Shown here: in pieces, positions 1 through 7,696 of the stretch | Numbering within the stretch: the stretch's first letter is position 1 | How the letters are laid out: every line of letters starts with the position of its first letter | Origin: Rhodopirellula sp. P2 | Lineage (GTDB): Bacteria; Planctomycetota; Planctomycetia; Pirellulales; Pirellulaceae | NCBI RefSeq assembly: GCF_028768465.1 | Contig: NZ_CP118225.1 | Coordinates: 992,001-1,056,000 of the forward strand | Direction of reading: 5' to 3' | Length of the DNA: 64,000 bases | Program-made: the position numbers and the translations under genes | The notes under the pieces: model-generated | Seen by the model: only the letters and a program-made list of their open reading frames with translations | Told to the model about the DNA's origin: nothing | The model's database searches: none

Positions 1-1809
1 ATGGGCGTGGTTTACCTGGCCAAGCAACGTGACTTGGATCGGTTGGTGGCGGTGAAGATGATCCGCAGTGGGATCTTGGCTGGCCAAGACGAAGTCAAAC
101 GTTTTTACATCGAAGCCAAAGCCGCCGCGAAACTCAAACACCCCAACATCGTCGCGGTTCACCAGTTCGGACGACGTGCCGGCCACCACTTTTTCTCGAT
201 GCAATACGTCGAAGGGGAAGACCTTCAAAAGGTATTGGCCAAAGGTCCCTTGTCATCCCGCCGAGCGGCCGAAGTCGTTCGCGATGTGGCCCAGGCGATC
301 CATCACGCTCACAGTCGTGGCGTGCTGCACCGAGACCTCAAACCCGGCAATGTCCTGATCGATCCATCCGGTCAAGTTCATGTGACTGACTTTGGTCTGG
401 CCAAACACACCGATGCGGACAGCAGCGTGACCGGCAGCGGTGCCGCGGTTGGGACGCCACACTACATGGCTCCTGAGCAAGCCCTCGGACACAGCGACCG
501 AGTCACCCATCACAGCGACATCTATTCCCTCGGTGCGATTCTTTTTGCCGCGATCACCTCACGCCCACCGATCGTCGGTGACACCGTGATGCAAACGTTG
601 CTCAAGGTCGCTCATCAACCCGCGCCCAATCTGAGATCCGTTTGCCCCCAAGCGGAATCGGATCTGGAAGTGATCGTTGCCAAGTGTTTGGAGAAACAGC
701 CCAAAGATCGTTACAAAACCGCCAAGAACCTGGCGGATGATTTGAATCGATTCTTGTGCGGTCAAACCATCCATGCCCGCTCGCGTAGTCGCGCTCGCAA
801 GGTCATCGATTGGTTCGGACAAGTTCCCGTGGTCGCGGCGGTCACAGGACGACAAACATCCGGCACGCCGATTGGGCAACGCCGATTCCAGAATGGGATT
901 TTGTCCGCATCGATCATCCTGCCGTTGCTGTTGTTGGCCGGGTTGGTGTGGCAACAACGCCTCAACAACGCGATGCCCACGCGAATTCGGATTGCGGGTG
1001 GTCTTCCCGGCGGCCTGTACAATCGCGTTTCCGAAGAGTTGTCCCAGGGCTTGCAGTCGCGCACCTCCGTGCCTTGCGAAGTCATCCAGACCAATGGCAC
1101 TTGGGACAACCGCGAACGCTTGTTGGCTGGCGAATTTGAGTTGGCCCCGATCCAGGCCACCGCGGTCAATGGAGAAACGCTTCGCGTGGTGGCGCCTTTG
1201 TTCTACGAAGCGGTCCACATTCTCATTCGCGATGACAGTGAGATTGATTCAGTCGAAGACCTCTCGGGACAACGCATCGCCGTGGGACCACACGGCAGCG
1301 GTTCTCGTCGAGCGGCCGAGATGGTGCTGGAATCACTTGCATTGTCAGAGACGATCTCGCCTCGCGTCGAGATGCCTTGGCAAACGCTGCAAGAAACCAA
1401 CCCCGAAGTTTCCGCCGAGGCCGCGATCATCTGCATCGGCGTGGGCAGCGATCTGGTCACGCGAATGTTGACCGAGCATCGATGGCACCTGTTGCCGCTT
1501 TCCAATGGGGTCGCGATCGCACTGCAGCATCCAACGCTGCACGCGATGACGATCACCGCCGACGCGTATTCCGGATCCAGCATTCCAGCGTCGGGCATTC
1601 ATACCGTCGGAACCACTGCGTTTCTGGTCTGCCGCGACACAGCTCCAGACCCGTTGATCGAAAACACCCTGCATTCGCTCTACGAAGAACCCTCCATCAT
1701 CGGGTTGATCCCCGCCCGTCAAGCCGCCGAGTGGCAAGGCCTGGCCTTCCACCGAGTCTCCCGTCGTTACTACGACGAGTTGGAAGCCGCGGCCACCCAC
1801 GCGAATTAG
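1..1809 (+). CDS. Ser/Thr protein kinase fused to a TAXI-type solute-binding domain (5' end cut)
   Basis: A Hanks-type kinase that should phosphorylate Ser/Thr residues in the cytoplasm, joined to an outside ligand-binding domain. Seen: VAVK with Lys19, HRDLKPGN with Asp112, DFG at 130-132, a GTPHYMAPEQ activation segment at 151-160, and one membrane helix near 301-318. Residues 327 to about 595 resemble TAXI/TRAP periplasmic receptors (IAGGLPGGLY, then an IAVGPHGSGSRRAAE segment). The first visible residues, MGVVYLA, are the middle of a glycine-rich loop, so this ATG is internal and the true start lies before the window. Kinase-helix-sensor order is common in planctomycetes, but a TRAP-receptor sensor is unusual. 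The ligand is unknown; TAXI proteins typically bind small carboxylates or amino acids. The stop lies inside a 14-bp tandem duplication. Confidence 0.88.
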   Translation: MGVVYLAKQRDLDRLVAVKMIRSGILAGQDEVKRFYIEAKAAAKLKHPNIVAVHQFGRRAGHHFFSMQYVEGEDLQKVLAKGPLSSRRAAEVVRDVAQAIHHAHSRGVLHRDLKPGNVLIDPSGQVHVTDFGLAKHTDADSSVTGSGAAVGTPHYMAPEQALGHSDRVTHHSDIYSLGAILFAAITSRPPIVGDTVMQTLLKVAHQPAPNLRSVCPQAESDLEVIVAKCLEKQPKDRYKTAKNLADDLNRFLCGQTIHARSRSRARKVIDWFGQVPVVAAVTGRQTSGTPIGQRRFQNGILSASIILPLLLLAGLVWQQRLNNAMPTRIRIAGGLPGGLYNRVSEELSQGLQSRTSVPCEVIQTNGTWDNRERLLAGEFELAPIQATAVNGETLRVVAPLFYEAVHILIRDDSEIDSVEDLSGQRIAVGPHGSGSRRAAEMVLESLALSETISPRVEMPWQTLQETNPEVSAEAAIICIGVGSDLVTRMLTEHRWHLLPLSNGVAIALQHPTLHAMTITADAYSGSSIPASGIHTVGTTAFLVCRDTAPDPLIENTLHSLYEEPSIIGLIPARQAAEWQGLAFHRVSRRYYDELEAAATHAN

Positions 1810-1833
1810 CGTCACTGGGTTAGCGTCACTGGG
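1806..1833. repeat. 14-bp tandem duplication at the kinase stop codon
   Basis: The sequence TTAGCGTCACTGGG occurs twice back to back. The first copy contains the TAG stop of the kinase gene, so it looks like a small local duplication. Confidence 0.8.
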
Positions 1834-2184
1834 CACGGCTGGTGAGGAACCATCATTGCCGATGACAGGCTGTTTTGTGCGGCGACGGTTCTCTGCCATA
1901 CAACCGCGAATGCGGCATCCAAACGATCAACACCGAATCTCAAGATCGCGTCGTCGGCACATTTCCAGGAGGTTTTCGGGCCCTGAACAATCGCCGGACG
2001 TTACCTAGATGATCAATTAGGGTGCATTGTTAGCCATTGCTTTTTCACGATGAGGGATTTAGGGTGATTTTTGAGAGCTCATTTCTACATTTCCGAGCGT
2101 TTCAGTTCGGAGGAATGCCCGTAATCGCCCTCCTTTTTGCTCATTTTGAGCGTTTTTTGTGTTTCCTTTTTAGTGAGAAAGTCT
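1810..2184. other. Intergenic gap before the first DUF1559 gene
   Basis: A 375-base gap with no plausible gene. The last 150 bases are T-rich and presumably carry the promoter and leader of the DUF1559 gene. The final stretch resembles the leader of the second DUF1559 gene just before the start codon. No clear promoter hexamers could be assigned. Confidence 0.5.
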
Positions 2185-3429
2185 ATGTCCAAAGCTTCTG
2201 ACCGAAGCAAGCCACGCGTTCGACGCGGTTTCACGCTGGTGGAACTGTTGGTCGTCATCGCCATCATTGGTGTGCTCGTTGGTTTGTTGCTTCCTGCGGT
2301 CCAAGCCGCACGAGAAGCTGCTCGCCGCATGTCTTGCAGCAACAACTTCAAGCAAATTGGGTTGTCGATGCACAACTACCATGCTGCTTACAACAAAATG
2401 CCCATGACGATGATGGGCACCACGCGTTCGGTGAACAATGCAACCAACGACAGCAATCGCTGGTACTTGAGTTACGCCGTGGGAATCTTGCCGTTCATGG
2501 AACAACAAGGTTTGTGGGAATCGATCGCAAACCCCAGCACCGAGACTGTCAACGGCAGTGCACCGGCTGGCACCGGCGGTATCTGGCCTGCCAACGGCCC
2601 CTGCCCATGGCAATTCAACTACAAACCCTGGGCAACTGAAATCCCCGCCTATCGATGCCCCAGTGACCCTGCCAAGGGAGCTCCTGGTGGTGGACGCATC
2701 AACTACGCAGCGTGCTTCGGCGATGCATCCAACACCGTCAACAACGGTGGCCGCAACGAGGGTGGCTACGTCAGCAACCAAAACACTCCGACACATGCTG
2801 ATTTCAAGGGAACGGGTCCCACGAACTTCAACTGGTTGGTGGAACGCTCGCGTGCTGCCAACCGCGGTCTGTTCTGGGCTCGCGAACAAATGGCTTTCCG
2901 CGATGTTCTGGATGGTTTGTCCAACACCATCGCCATGGGCGAAATTGTCAGCGACAGCGGATCTCGTGAATTGAAAGAAGTGGTCGTTCGCACTTCATTG
3001 CAATTTGGTGGCGGATCACAAGCTTCTCCATCGGACTGCGAAGACCCGGCCTACATCGATCCTGCTCGTCCACAGTTCGCCTTGCAAGGCGTGACGGTCC
3101 AGTCTCGTGCCAATCGCTGGGCCGATGGTCGGATGAACTACAGTGGTTTCCAAACCATCTTGCCGCCCAACAGCATCACCTGCTCACGCAGCAACGACAA
3201 CTCGGAAGGGTTCTTCTCAGCTGGCAGTCGTCACCAAGGTGGTTGCCACGTCCTGATGGGTGATGGGGCTGTCAAGTTCATCACCGACAGCATCAATGCT
3301 GGCAATCAAGACATGGGACCTGTTCAGACTCGCGGGCCGTGGTTGCCAGGCGGAAGTGCCAGCCCTTACGGCTTGTGGGGATCGCTCGGTACCCGTGCTA
3401 CCAAAGAAGTCATCGACGAAGAATTCTAA
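2185..3429 (+). CDS. DUF1559 protein with type IV pilin-like N-terminus, copy A
   Basis: A 414-residue planctomycete surface or secreted protein of the DUF1559 (SBP_bac_10) family; the function is unproven. Residues 14-33 carry a prepilin signature: RRG, then [14 protein letters not shown], with predicted peptidase cleavage between Gly and Phe, followed by the family-typical [19 protein letters not shown] region. The C-terminal H[15 protein letters not shown] motif is the usual DUF1559 ending. The start was set at MSKASDRS because copy B shares it exactly and the preceding in-frame codons are not conserved. Copy B, 3 kb downstream, differs mainly around residues 195-225 (YVSNQNTPTHADFKGTG here), so that loop may be exposed. 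A hairpin terminator follows 55 bases after the stop. Confidence 0.93.
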   Translation: MSKASDRSKPRVRRGFTLVELLVVIAIIGVLVGLLLPAVQAAREAARRMSCSNNFKQIGLSMHNYHAAYNKMPMTMMGTTRSVNNATNDSNRWYLSYAVGILPFMEQQGLWESIANPSTETVNGSAPAGTGGIWPANGPCPWQFNYKPWATEIPAYRCPSDPAKGAPGGGRINYAACFGDASNTVNNGGRNEGGYVSNQNTPTHADFKGTGPTNFNWLVERSRAANRGLFWAREQMAFRDVLDGLSNTIAMGEIVSDSGSRELKEVVVRTSLQFGGGSQASPSDCEDPAYIDPARPQFALQGVTVQSRANRWADGRMNYSGFQTILPPNSITCSRSNDNSEGFFSAGSRHQGGCHVLMGDGAVKFITDSINAGNQDMGPVQTRGPWLPGGSASPYGLWGSLGTRATKEVIDEEF

Positions 3430-3484
3430 GATCGCACTCAGCGGATCATCCGCTGAACGATCCAAACTTCGTTGTCCAACTCAA

Positions 3485-3525
3485 ATCGATCGCGTTGCCA
3501 TCATGGCGACGCGGTCGATTTTTTT
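3485..3525 (+). terminator. Rho-independent terminator after DUF1559 copy A
   Basis: A 15-bp stem (ATCGATCGCGTTGCC with GGCGACGCGGTCGAT, fully paired allowing G-U pairs), a 5-base loop and a run of seven T. The same hairpin follows copy B. Confidence 0.9.
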
Positions 3526-3851
3526 GGGCGTTGTTCTGACATTCAATTCAGATGCCCTTTCGGAATCCAGGCAGCTTCGGATCTGCTCACACCGGATCGC
3601 TCGCCGCGCCATTCCGAGGTTGGAAACAAGCTGCAAGCGAGCCCCAACCACCCGCTGCACAGCATTCTTGGAAAGACCAATTGCCAGCGATCCGTCGTCC
3701 GGAAAGTGGTTGCATCGAACCTGGACAACACGACTTTTGAAACCCTCCGTCTGTGGTTTCTATCGGTTGTGTTACACTCGAAGGCGTCTTCATTGTGACG
3801 ATGTGTTTCGTCACGTTGCTTTGCAAAATTTTGATTCAAAGGTCAAATACG
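3526..3851. other. Gap between terminator and lipoprotein gene
   Basis: About 326 bases without a supported gene; short reading frames here have no recognisable features. Promoter-like sequence is possible near 3760-3790 (TTGTGTTACACT), which would drive the lipoprotein and glycosyltransferase genes, but this is a guess. Confidence 0.4.
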
Positions 3852-4034
3852 ATGAAATCTGTACTGGATCGCTCCTTGGTGGGCATGTTCTTGGTTCTGG
3901 CCCCATTGGCACCTTGCTTCTTGACCGGATGTTCGTCCAGCGAACCCGCCGTCGTCGAAGAAGCTGTGATGAGCGATACAGACATGGAAGCTTATGAAGC
4001 CGAAATGGACGCCACTGACCCAATCGAAAAATAG
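3852..4034 (+). CDS. Small acidic lipoprotein
   Basis: A 60-residue protein with a lipoprotein signal peptide: basic start MKSVLDR, hydrophobic core at 8-23, and lipobox LTGC with Cys27. The mature part is only about 34 residues and strongly acidic (EPAVVEEAV, DTDMEAYEAEMDATDPIE). It should be lipid-anchored outside the cytoplasmic membrane. It ends 22 bases before the glycosyltransferase gene, so the two are probably co-transcribed. Family and function are not recognised. The start at 3852 was chosen because it begins the signal peptide; the frame is open upstream to 3753 without such features. Confidence 0.7.
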   Translation: MKSVLDRSLVGMFLVLAPLAPCFLTGCSSSEPAVVEEAVMSDTDMEAYEAEMDATDPIEK

Positions 4035-4056
4035 TCCTTCCCAGTGGAGGAATCGC

Positions 4057-5964
4057 ATGTCAAAACGGTCCGCTCGAACAACCAAACGAAACGAACGGTC
4101 CAAGAGCGGATCGGTTGACTTGCCCCTCAAGGATTCACCCGAGTCCTCGCCGCAATCCCAGGCGTGGACTTCTTCTTCCAGCGACGCGGTGTGGTGGATC
4201 CTGGTAGCGGCAGCCTGTGCTGTCGGACTCGTTCTGCGACTTTGGCACTTTGCGGCGGCAGCGCAGCTTCCGACATCCGGCGAACTGCTGGGAGATGCTC
4301 TTGGCTACTTCCAGTGGTCGCAAGAGATCGCATCGGGTGATTGGTTTGGCCAAGAAACGTTCTATCAGGCACCTCTCTACCCTTACTTTTTAGCGGTTGT
4401 CAGCGTCTTGTTTGGCCCATCGGTCACCATGATGCAAATGGTGCAGTGTCTGCTGGACGTCGCCAGTGTGGCGATGCTTGCCGTGGCGACTCGAAATTGG
4501 TTTGGCCGCCGCGCCGGCTGGCTGGCCGCTTTCGGTTACGCGATGTATCCACCGGCCATCTACTACTGCTTGTTGATTCAGAAAGCTGGGCTGGCCACTT
4601 TTTTGCTGGCGTTGTTTTTGATGCTCGCATCTCGTTTGCATCCGCACCAAAGTCGTTCGTTTCAGCTGACTCACAGCGTTGGCTTGGGATTCGTTCTGGG
4701 TTTGTTGGTTCTGACGCGTGAAAACGCTCTGCTCTGGATCCCTCTGATTCCGATCTGGTTGTTCATTGCGATGCGAAGACCGCCTGAGCTGGACAACGAA
4801 AACACGGACGGACCCCAACTCAATCCACCCGACCAGCCGACTCCGCCACGCTGGCCTCTGACGTTGGCATACTTCTTCGGACTGGCAGTGGTGCTGCTTC
4901 CCGTCGCGGCACGCAACGCCTCGTTGGGTGGTGAATGGTCGCCCACCACCTTTCAATCGGGTCCGAACTTTTACATCGGGAACTCGGCCGACGCGAACGG
5001 GATTTACGTGGCTCTGGTGCCTGGACATGAAACCCCCGAATACGAGCGATCAGACGCCCAGAAACTGGCCGAAGAAGCAACGGGTCGCGAGCTAACGCCA
5101 CGGGAAGTTTCCAAGTTTTGGTTCCGTCGAGCGTGGTCAGACATTCGCCACTCACCTACGCGGTGGATCCGGTTGATGGCATTGAAAACCGCGATGGTTG
5201 TCAATCGATACGAAGTCCCTGACGTCGAGAGCTATTCCCTGCATCGTGCCGTCTCAACTCCGCTGCGTTGGTTGGGCGCCGTCTGGCACTTCGGGATTTT
5301 GTTTCCCCTGGCGATCGTCGGCTTTGCCACCACCGCGTGGAAACCTCGCAGCATCGGTCTCTTGCTTGTGCTCGCGTTGTCCATGATCGGCGCGGTCGCG
5401 ATGTTTTTCATTCTCGGCCGATATCGATTTCCCTTGGTGCCTCTGTTGTTGCCGGTGGCAGCAATCGGTGTTTGGAATCTCGGATGGATGGTGTGCAACC
5501 GAGAGTTCCAACGTTGGACAGTGATCACCGTTGCCTTGTTGGCAATCGTGCTCGCAAATTTCCCCCTGCATCAGGAACAAAGTCTGAACGCAAATGCGTT
5601 GGCCAATGCGGGAGCCGCTGCGGGACAAGCCGGGAAGTTTGAGATCAGCATCGAGTGGCTCGAAAAGGCAATTGCCCTGGAACCTGACTCACCGGTGCCT
5701 CACTACAACTTGGCGGGCGCTTACTTGATGACCAACCAGGTGGAAGCTGCGATCGAGCAATTGCTGATCGCCAAGCGTCTTGACCCTGATCTGGTCGAAG
5801 TGGATCGCACGTTGGCCAGCCTCTTCGAACAGCGTGGTGAACTCGACCGAGCGTCGCACCATTACCGCGAAGCCGTGCGTGTGGACCCAATGGATCAATC
5901 TTCCCTCGAAGCGATTCGCCGCTTGACAGCCCCGAACCAGTCCCCTGGAGGGGGCGTTCTTTGA
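4057..5964 (+). CDS. Membrane GT-C glycosyltransferase (GT39/PMT-like) with C-terminal TPR repeats
   Basis: A 635-residue polytopic membrane protein of the ArnT/PMT type, which uses polyprenyl-phosphate sugars to modify lipid, protein or glycan outside the membrane. The N-terminus is a Lys/Arg-rich tail of about 50 residues, followed by a first helix. The first outside loop has GDALGYFQWS and an APLYPYFLAVV segment, typical of the family's catalytic region with an acidic residue. About nine or ten helices follow, to near residue 510. Residues about 520-625 are TPR repeats (AIEWLEKAIALEPDSPVPHY pattern). A GGAGG ribosome site lies 7 bases before the ATG at 4057, which favours this start over 3994. 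It probably forms an operon with the lipoprotein gene just upstream. Donor and acceptor are unknown. Confidence 0.82.
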   Translation: MSKRSARTTKRNERSKSGSVDLPLKDSPESSPQSQAWTSSSSDAVWWILVAAACAVGLVLRLWHFAAAAQLPTSGELLGDALGYFQWSQEIASGDWFGQETFYQAPLYPYFLAVVSVLFGPSVTMMQMVQCLLDVASVAMLAVATRNWFGRRAGWLAAFGYAMYPPAIYYCLLIQKAGLATFLLALFLMLASRLHPHQSRSFQLTHSVGLGFVLGLLVLTRENALLWIPLIPIWLFIAMRRPPELDNENTDGPQLNPPDQPTPPRWPLTLAYFFGLAVVLLPVAARNASLGGEWSPTTFQSGPNFYIGNSADANGIYVALVPGHETPEYERSDAQKLAEEATGRELTPREVSKFWFRRAWSDIRHSPTRWIRLMALKTAMVVNRYEVPDVESYSLHRAVSTPLRWLGAVWHFGILFPLAIVGFATTAWKPRSIGLLLVLALSMIGAVAMFFILGRYRFPLVPLLLPVAAIGVWNLGWMVCNREFQRWTVITVALLAIVLANFPLHQEQSLNANALANAGAAAGQAGKFEISIEWLEKAIALEPDSPVPHYNLAGAYLMTNQVEAAIEQLLIAKRLDPDLVEVDRTLASLFEQRGELDRASHHYREAVRVDPMDQSSLEAIRRLTAPNQSPGGGVL

Positions 5965-6367
5965 GTTGTTTTGGTGGTATTTTTTCCCTTCGGATCACCT
6001 ATTCCTCACTGAATGCCCGACAACATTTCTTTCCTTTCCAGATAGAAATGCCGGTGAATCTTCCTTGACTCAAGGTGATTTACCGTCCTTGGGCCGAATT
6101 AAACGCGTTTTCGGGCCAACCTGTTTCACGGCAATGGACCGTAGAGCCAACGGTGAGCACCCTCTCAAGGGTTAATTCTTAACCCTTGTTTCGTCTTACA
6201 GACAGTTCTAACGTCGCAGAGACGAATTGTCCGAAACCAGCTTCATGCATCTCCTGGTGACGGTCCACCAACAGAGTCTCACAGCAGTTCATGTGAGCTC
6301 GAATGGTTCATCTTTTCTTGCTTTTCTGAGATGCGATATTTTGTTTTCTTTCAGGGGAAATAGTCTT
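5965..6367. other. Gap before DUF1559 copy B
   Basis: 403 bases with no supported gene. It holds a perfect inverted repeat at 6166-6188 and, nearest the gene, a T-rich leader resembling that of copy A. The frame is open from 6227 into the DUF1559 gene, but copy A shares only the part from 6368. Confidence 0.5.
6166..6188. repeat. Perfect 10-bp inverted repeat (operator or weak terminator)
   Basis: CAAGGGTTAA, a 3-base spacer TTC, then TTAACCCTTG. It lies about 200 bases after the glycosyltransferase stop and 180 before the DUF1559 start. Only TTTCG follows, so it is a poor terminator; an operator is equally possible. Confidence 0.6.
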
Positions 6368-7600
6368 ATGTCCAAAGCTTCTGACCGAAGCCCGCAGGGC
6401 GTCCGCAGCGGATTCACGCTGGTGGAATTGCTGGTGGTGATCGCCATCATCGGTGTGCTCGTTGGTTTGTTGCTTCCTGCGGTCCAAGCCGCACGAGAAG
6501 CTGCTCGCCGCATGTCTTGCAGCAACAACTTCAAGCAAATCGGGTTGTCGATGCACAACTACCATGCTGCTTACAACAAAATGCCCATGACGATGATGGG
6601 CACGTCACGATCGGTGAACAATGCGACCAACGACAGCAATCGCTGGTACTTGAGTTACGCCGTGGGAATCTTGCCGTTCATGGAACAACAAGGTTTGTGG
6701 GAAGCCATTGCAAATCCCAGCACCGAGACCGTCAACGGCAGTGCACCGGCTGGCACCGGTGGTGTCTGGCCCGCCAACGGCCCTTGCCCTTGGCAGTTCA
6801 ACTACAAACCCTGGGCAACGGAAGTTCCCGCCTATCGGTGCCCCAGTGACCCTGCCAAGGGAGCTCCTGGTGGCGGACGCATCAACTACGCAGCGTGCTT
6901 CGGTGATTCATCGAACACCGTGAACAACGGTGGACGCAACGAAGGTGGGTTTGTCAACAATAAAAACAGCCCAACGCATGCTGACCACCAAAAATCCTAC
7001 AACTGGTTGGTGGAACGCTCGCGTGCTGCCAACCGCGGTCTGTTCTGGGCCCGCGAACAAATGGCTTTCCGCGATGTTCTGGATGGTTTGTCCAACACCA
7101 TCGCCATGGGCGAAATTGTCAGCGACAGCGGATCTCGTGAACTGAAAGAAGTGGTTGTTCGCACCAGTCTTTCATTCGGTGGTGGTTCCGCTGCCGCACC
7201 CTCGGACTGCGAAGACCCGGCCTACATCGATCCTGCTCGTCCACAGTTCGCCTTGCAAGGCGTGACGGTCCAGTCTCGTGCCAATCGCTGGGCCGATGGT
7301 CGGATGAACTACAGTGGTTTCCAAACCATCTTGCCGCCCAACAGCATCACCTGCTCACGCAGCAACGACAACTCGGAAGGGTTCTTCTCAGCTGGCAGTC
7401 GTCACCAAGGTGGTTGCCACGTCCTGATGGGTGATGGGGCTGTCAAGTTCATCACCGACAGCATCAATGCTGGCAATCAAGACATGGGACCTGTTCAGAC
7501 TCGCGGGCCGTGGTTGCCAGGCGGAAGTGCCAGCCCTTACGGCTTGTGGGGATCGCTCGGTACCCGTGCTACCAAAGAAGTCATCGACGAAGAATTCTAA
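6368..7600 (+). CDS. DUF1559 protein with type IV pilin-like N-terminus, copy B
   Basis: A 410-residue near-duplicate of the DUF1559 protein at 2185. The pilin-like segment is [17 protein letters not shown], with Gly before the predicted cut. Differences cluster at the first ten residues, at TSRS versus TTRS, at the exposed-looking segment [16 protein letters not shown], and at [10 protein letters not shown]. The region from the [14 protein letters not shown] motif to the stop is otherwise nearly identical, which suggests recent duplication or gene conversion. The start was chosen by the shared MSKASDRS. It is presumably surface-exposed or processed by the prepilin peptidase system. Transcription should end at the hairpin 55 bases downstream, inside the converging cytochrome gene. 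Confidence 0.93.
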   Translation: MSKASDRSPQGVRSGFTLVELLVVIAIIGVLVGLLLPAVQAAREAARRMSCSNNFKQIGLSMHNYHAAYNKMPMTMMGTSRSVNNATNDSNRWYLSYAVGILPFMEQQGLWEAIANPSTETVNGSAPAGTGGVWPANGPCPWQFNYKPWATEVPAYRCPSDPAKGAPGGGRINYAACFGDSSNTVNNGGRNEGGFVNNKNSPTHADHQKSYNWLVERSRAANRGLFWAREQMAFRDVLDGLSNTIAMGEIVSDSGSRELKEVVVRTSLSFGGGSAAAPSDCEDPAYIDPARPQFALQGVTVQSRANRWADGRMNYSGFQTILPPNSITCSRSNDNSEGFFSAGSRHQGGCHVLMGDGAVKFITDSINAGNQDMGPVQTRGPWLPGGSASPYGLWGSLGTRATKEVIDEEF

Positions 7601-7655
7601 GATCGCACTCAGCGGATCATCCGCTGAACGATCCAAACTTCGTTGTCCAACTCAA

Positions 7656-7696
7656 ATCGATCGCGTTGCCATCACGGCGACGCGGTCGATTTTTTT
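7656..7696 (+). terminator. Terminator of DUF1559 copy B, inside the cytochrome gene end
   Basis: The same 15-bp stem, 5-base loop and T-run as at 3485-3525. The stem overlaps the stop codon and last codons of the minus-strand cytochrome gene (stop at 7672-7674). Confidence 0.88.

Larger units (their letters stand above)
2185..3536 (+). repeat. Copy A of a ~1.35-kb DUF1559 direct repeat
   Basis: The gene, its 3' untranslated stretch and its terminator recur at 6368-7707 in the same orientation. Identity is almost complete in long blocks, including the last ~400 coding bases and about 100 bases past the stop. It falls off abruptly after the GGGCG.TGTT following the terminator. Confidence 0.9.
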
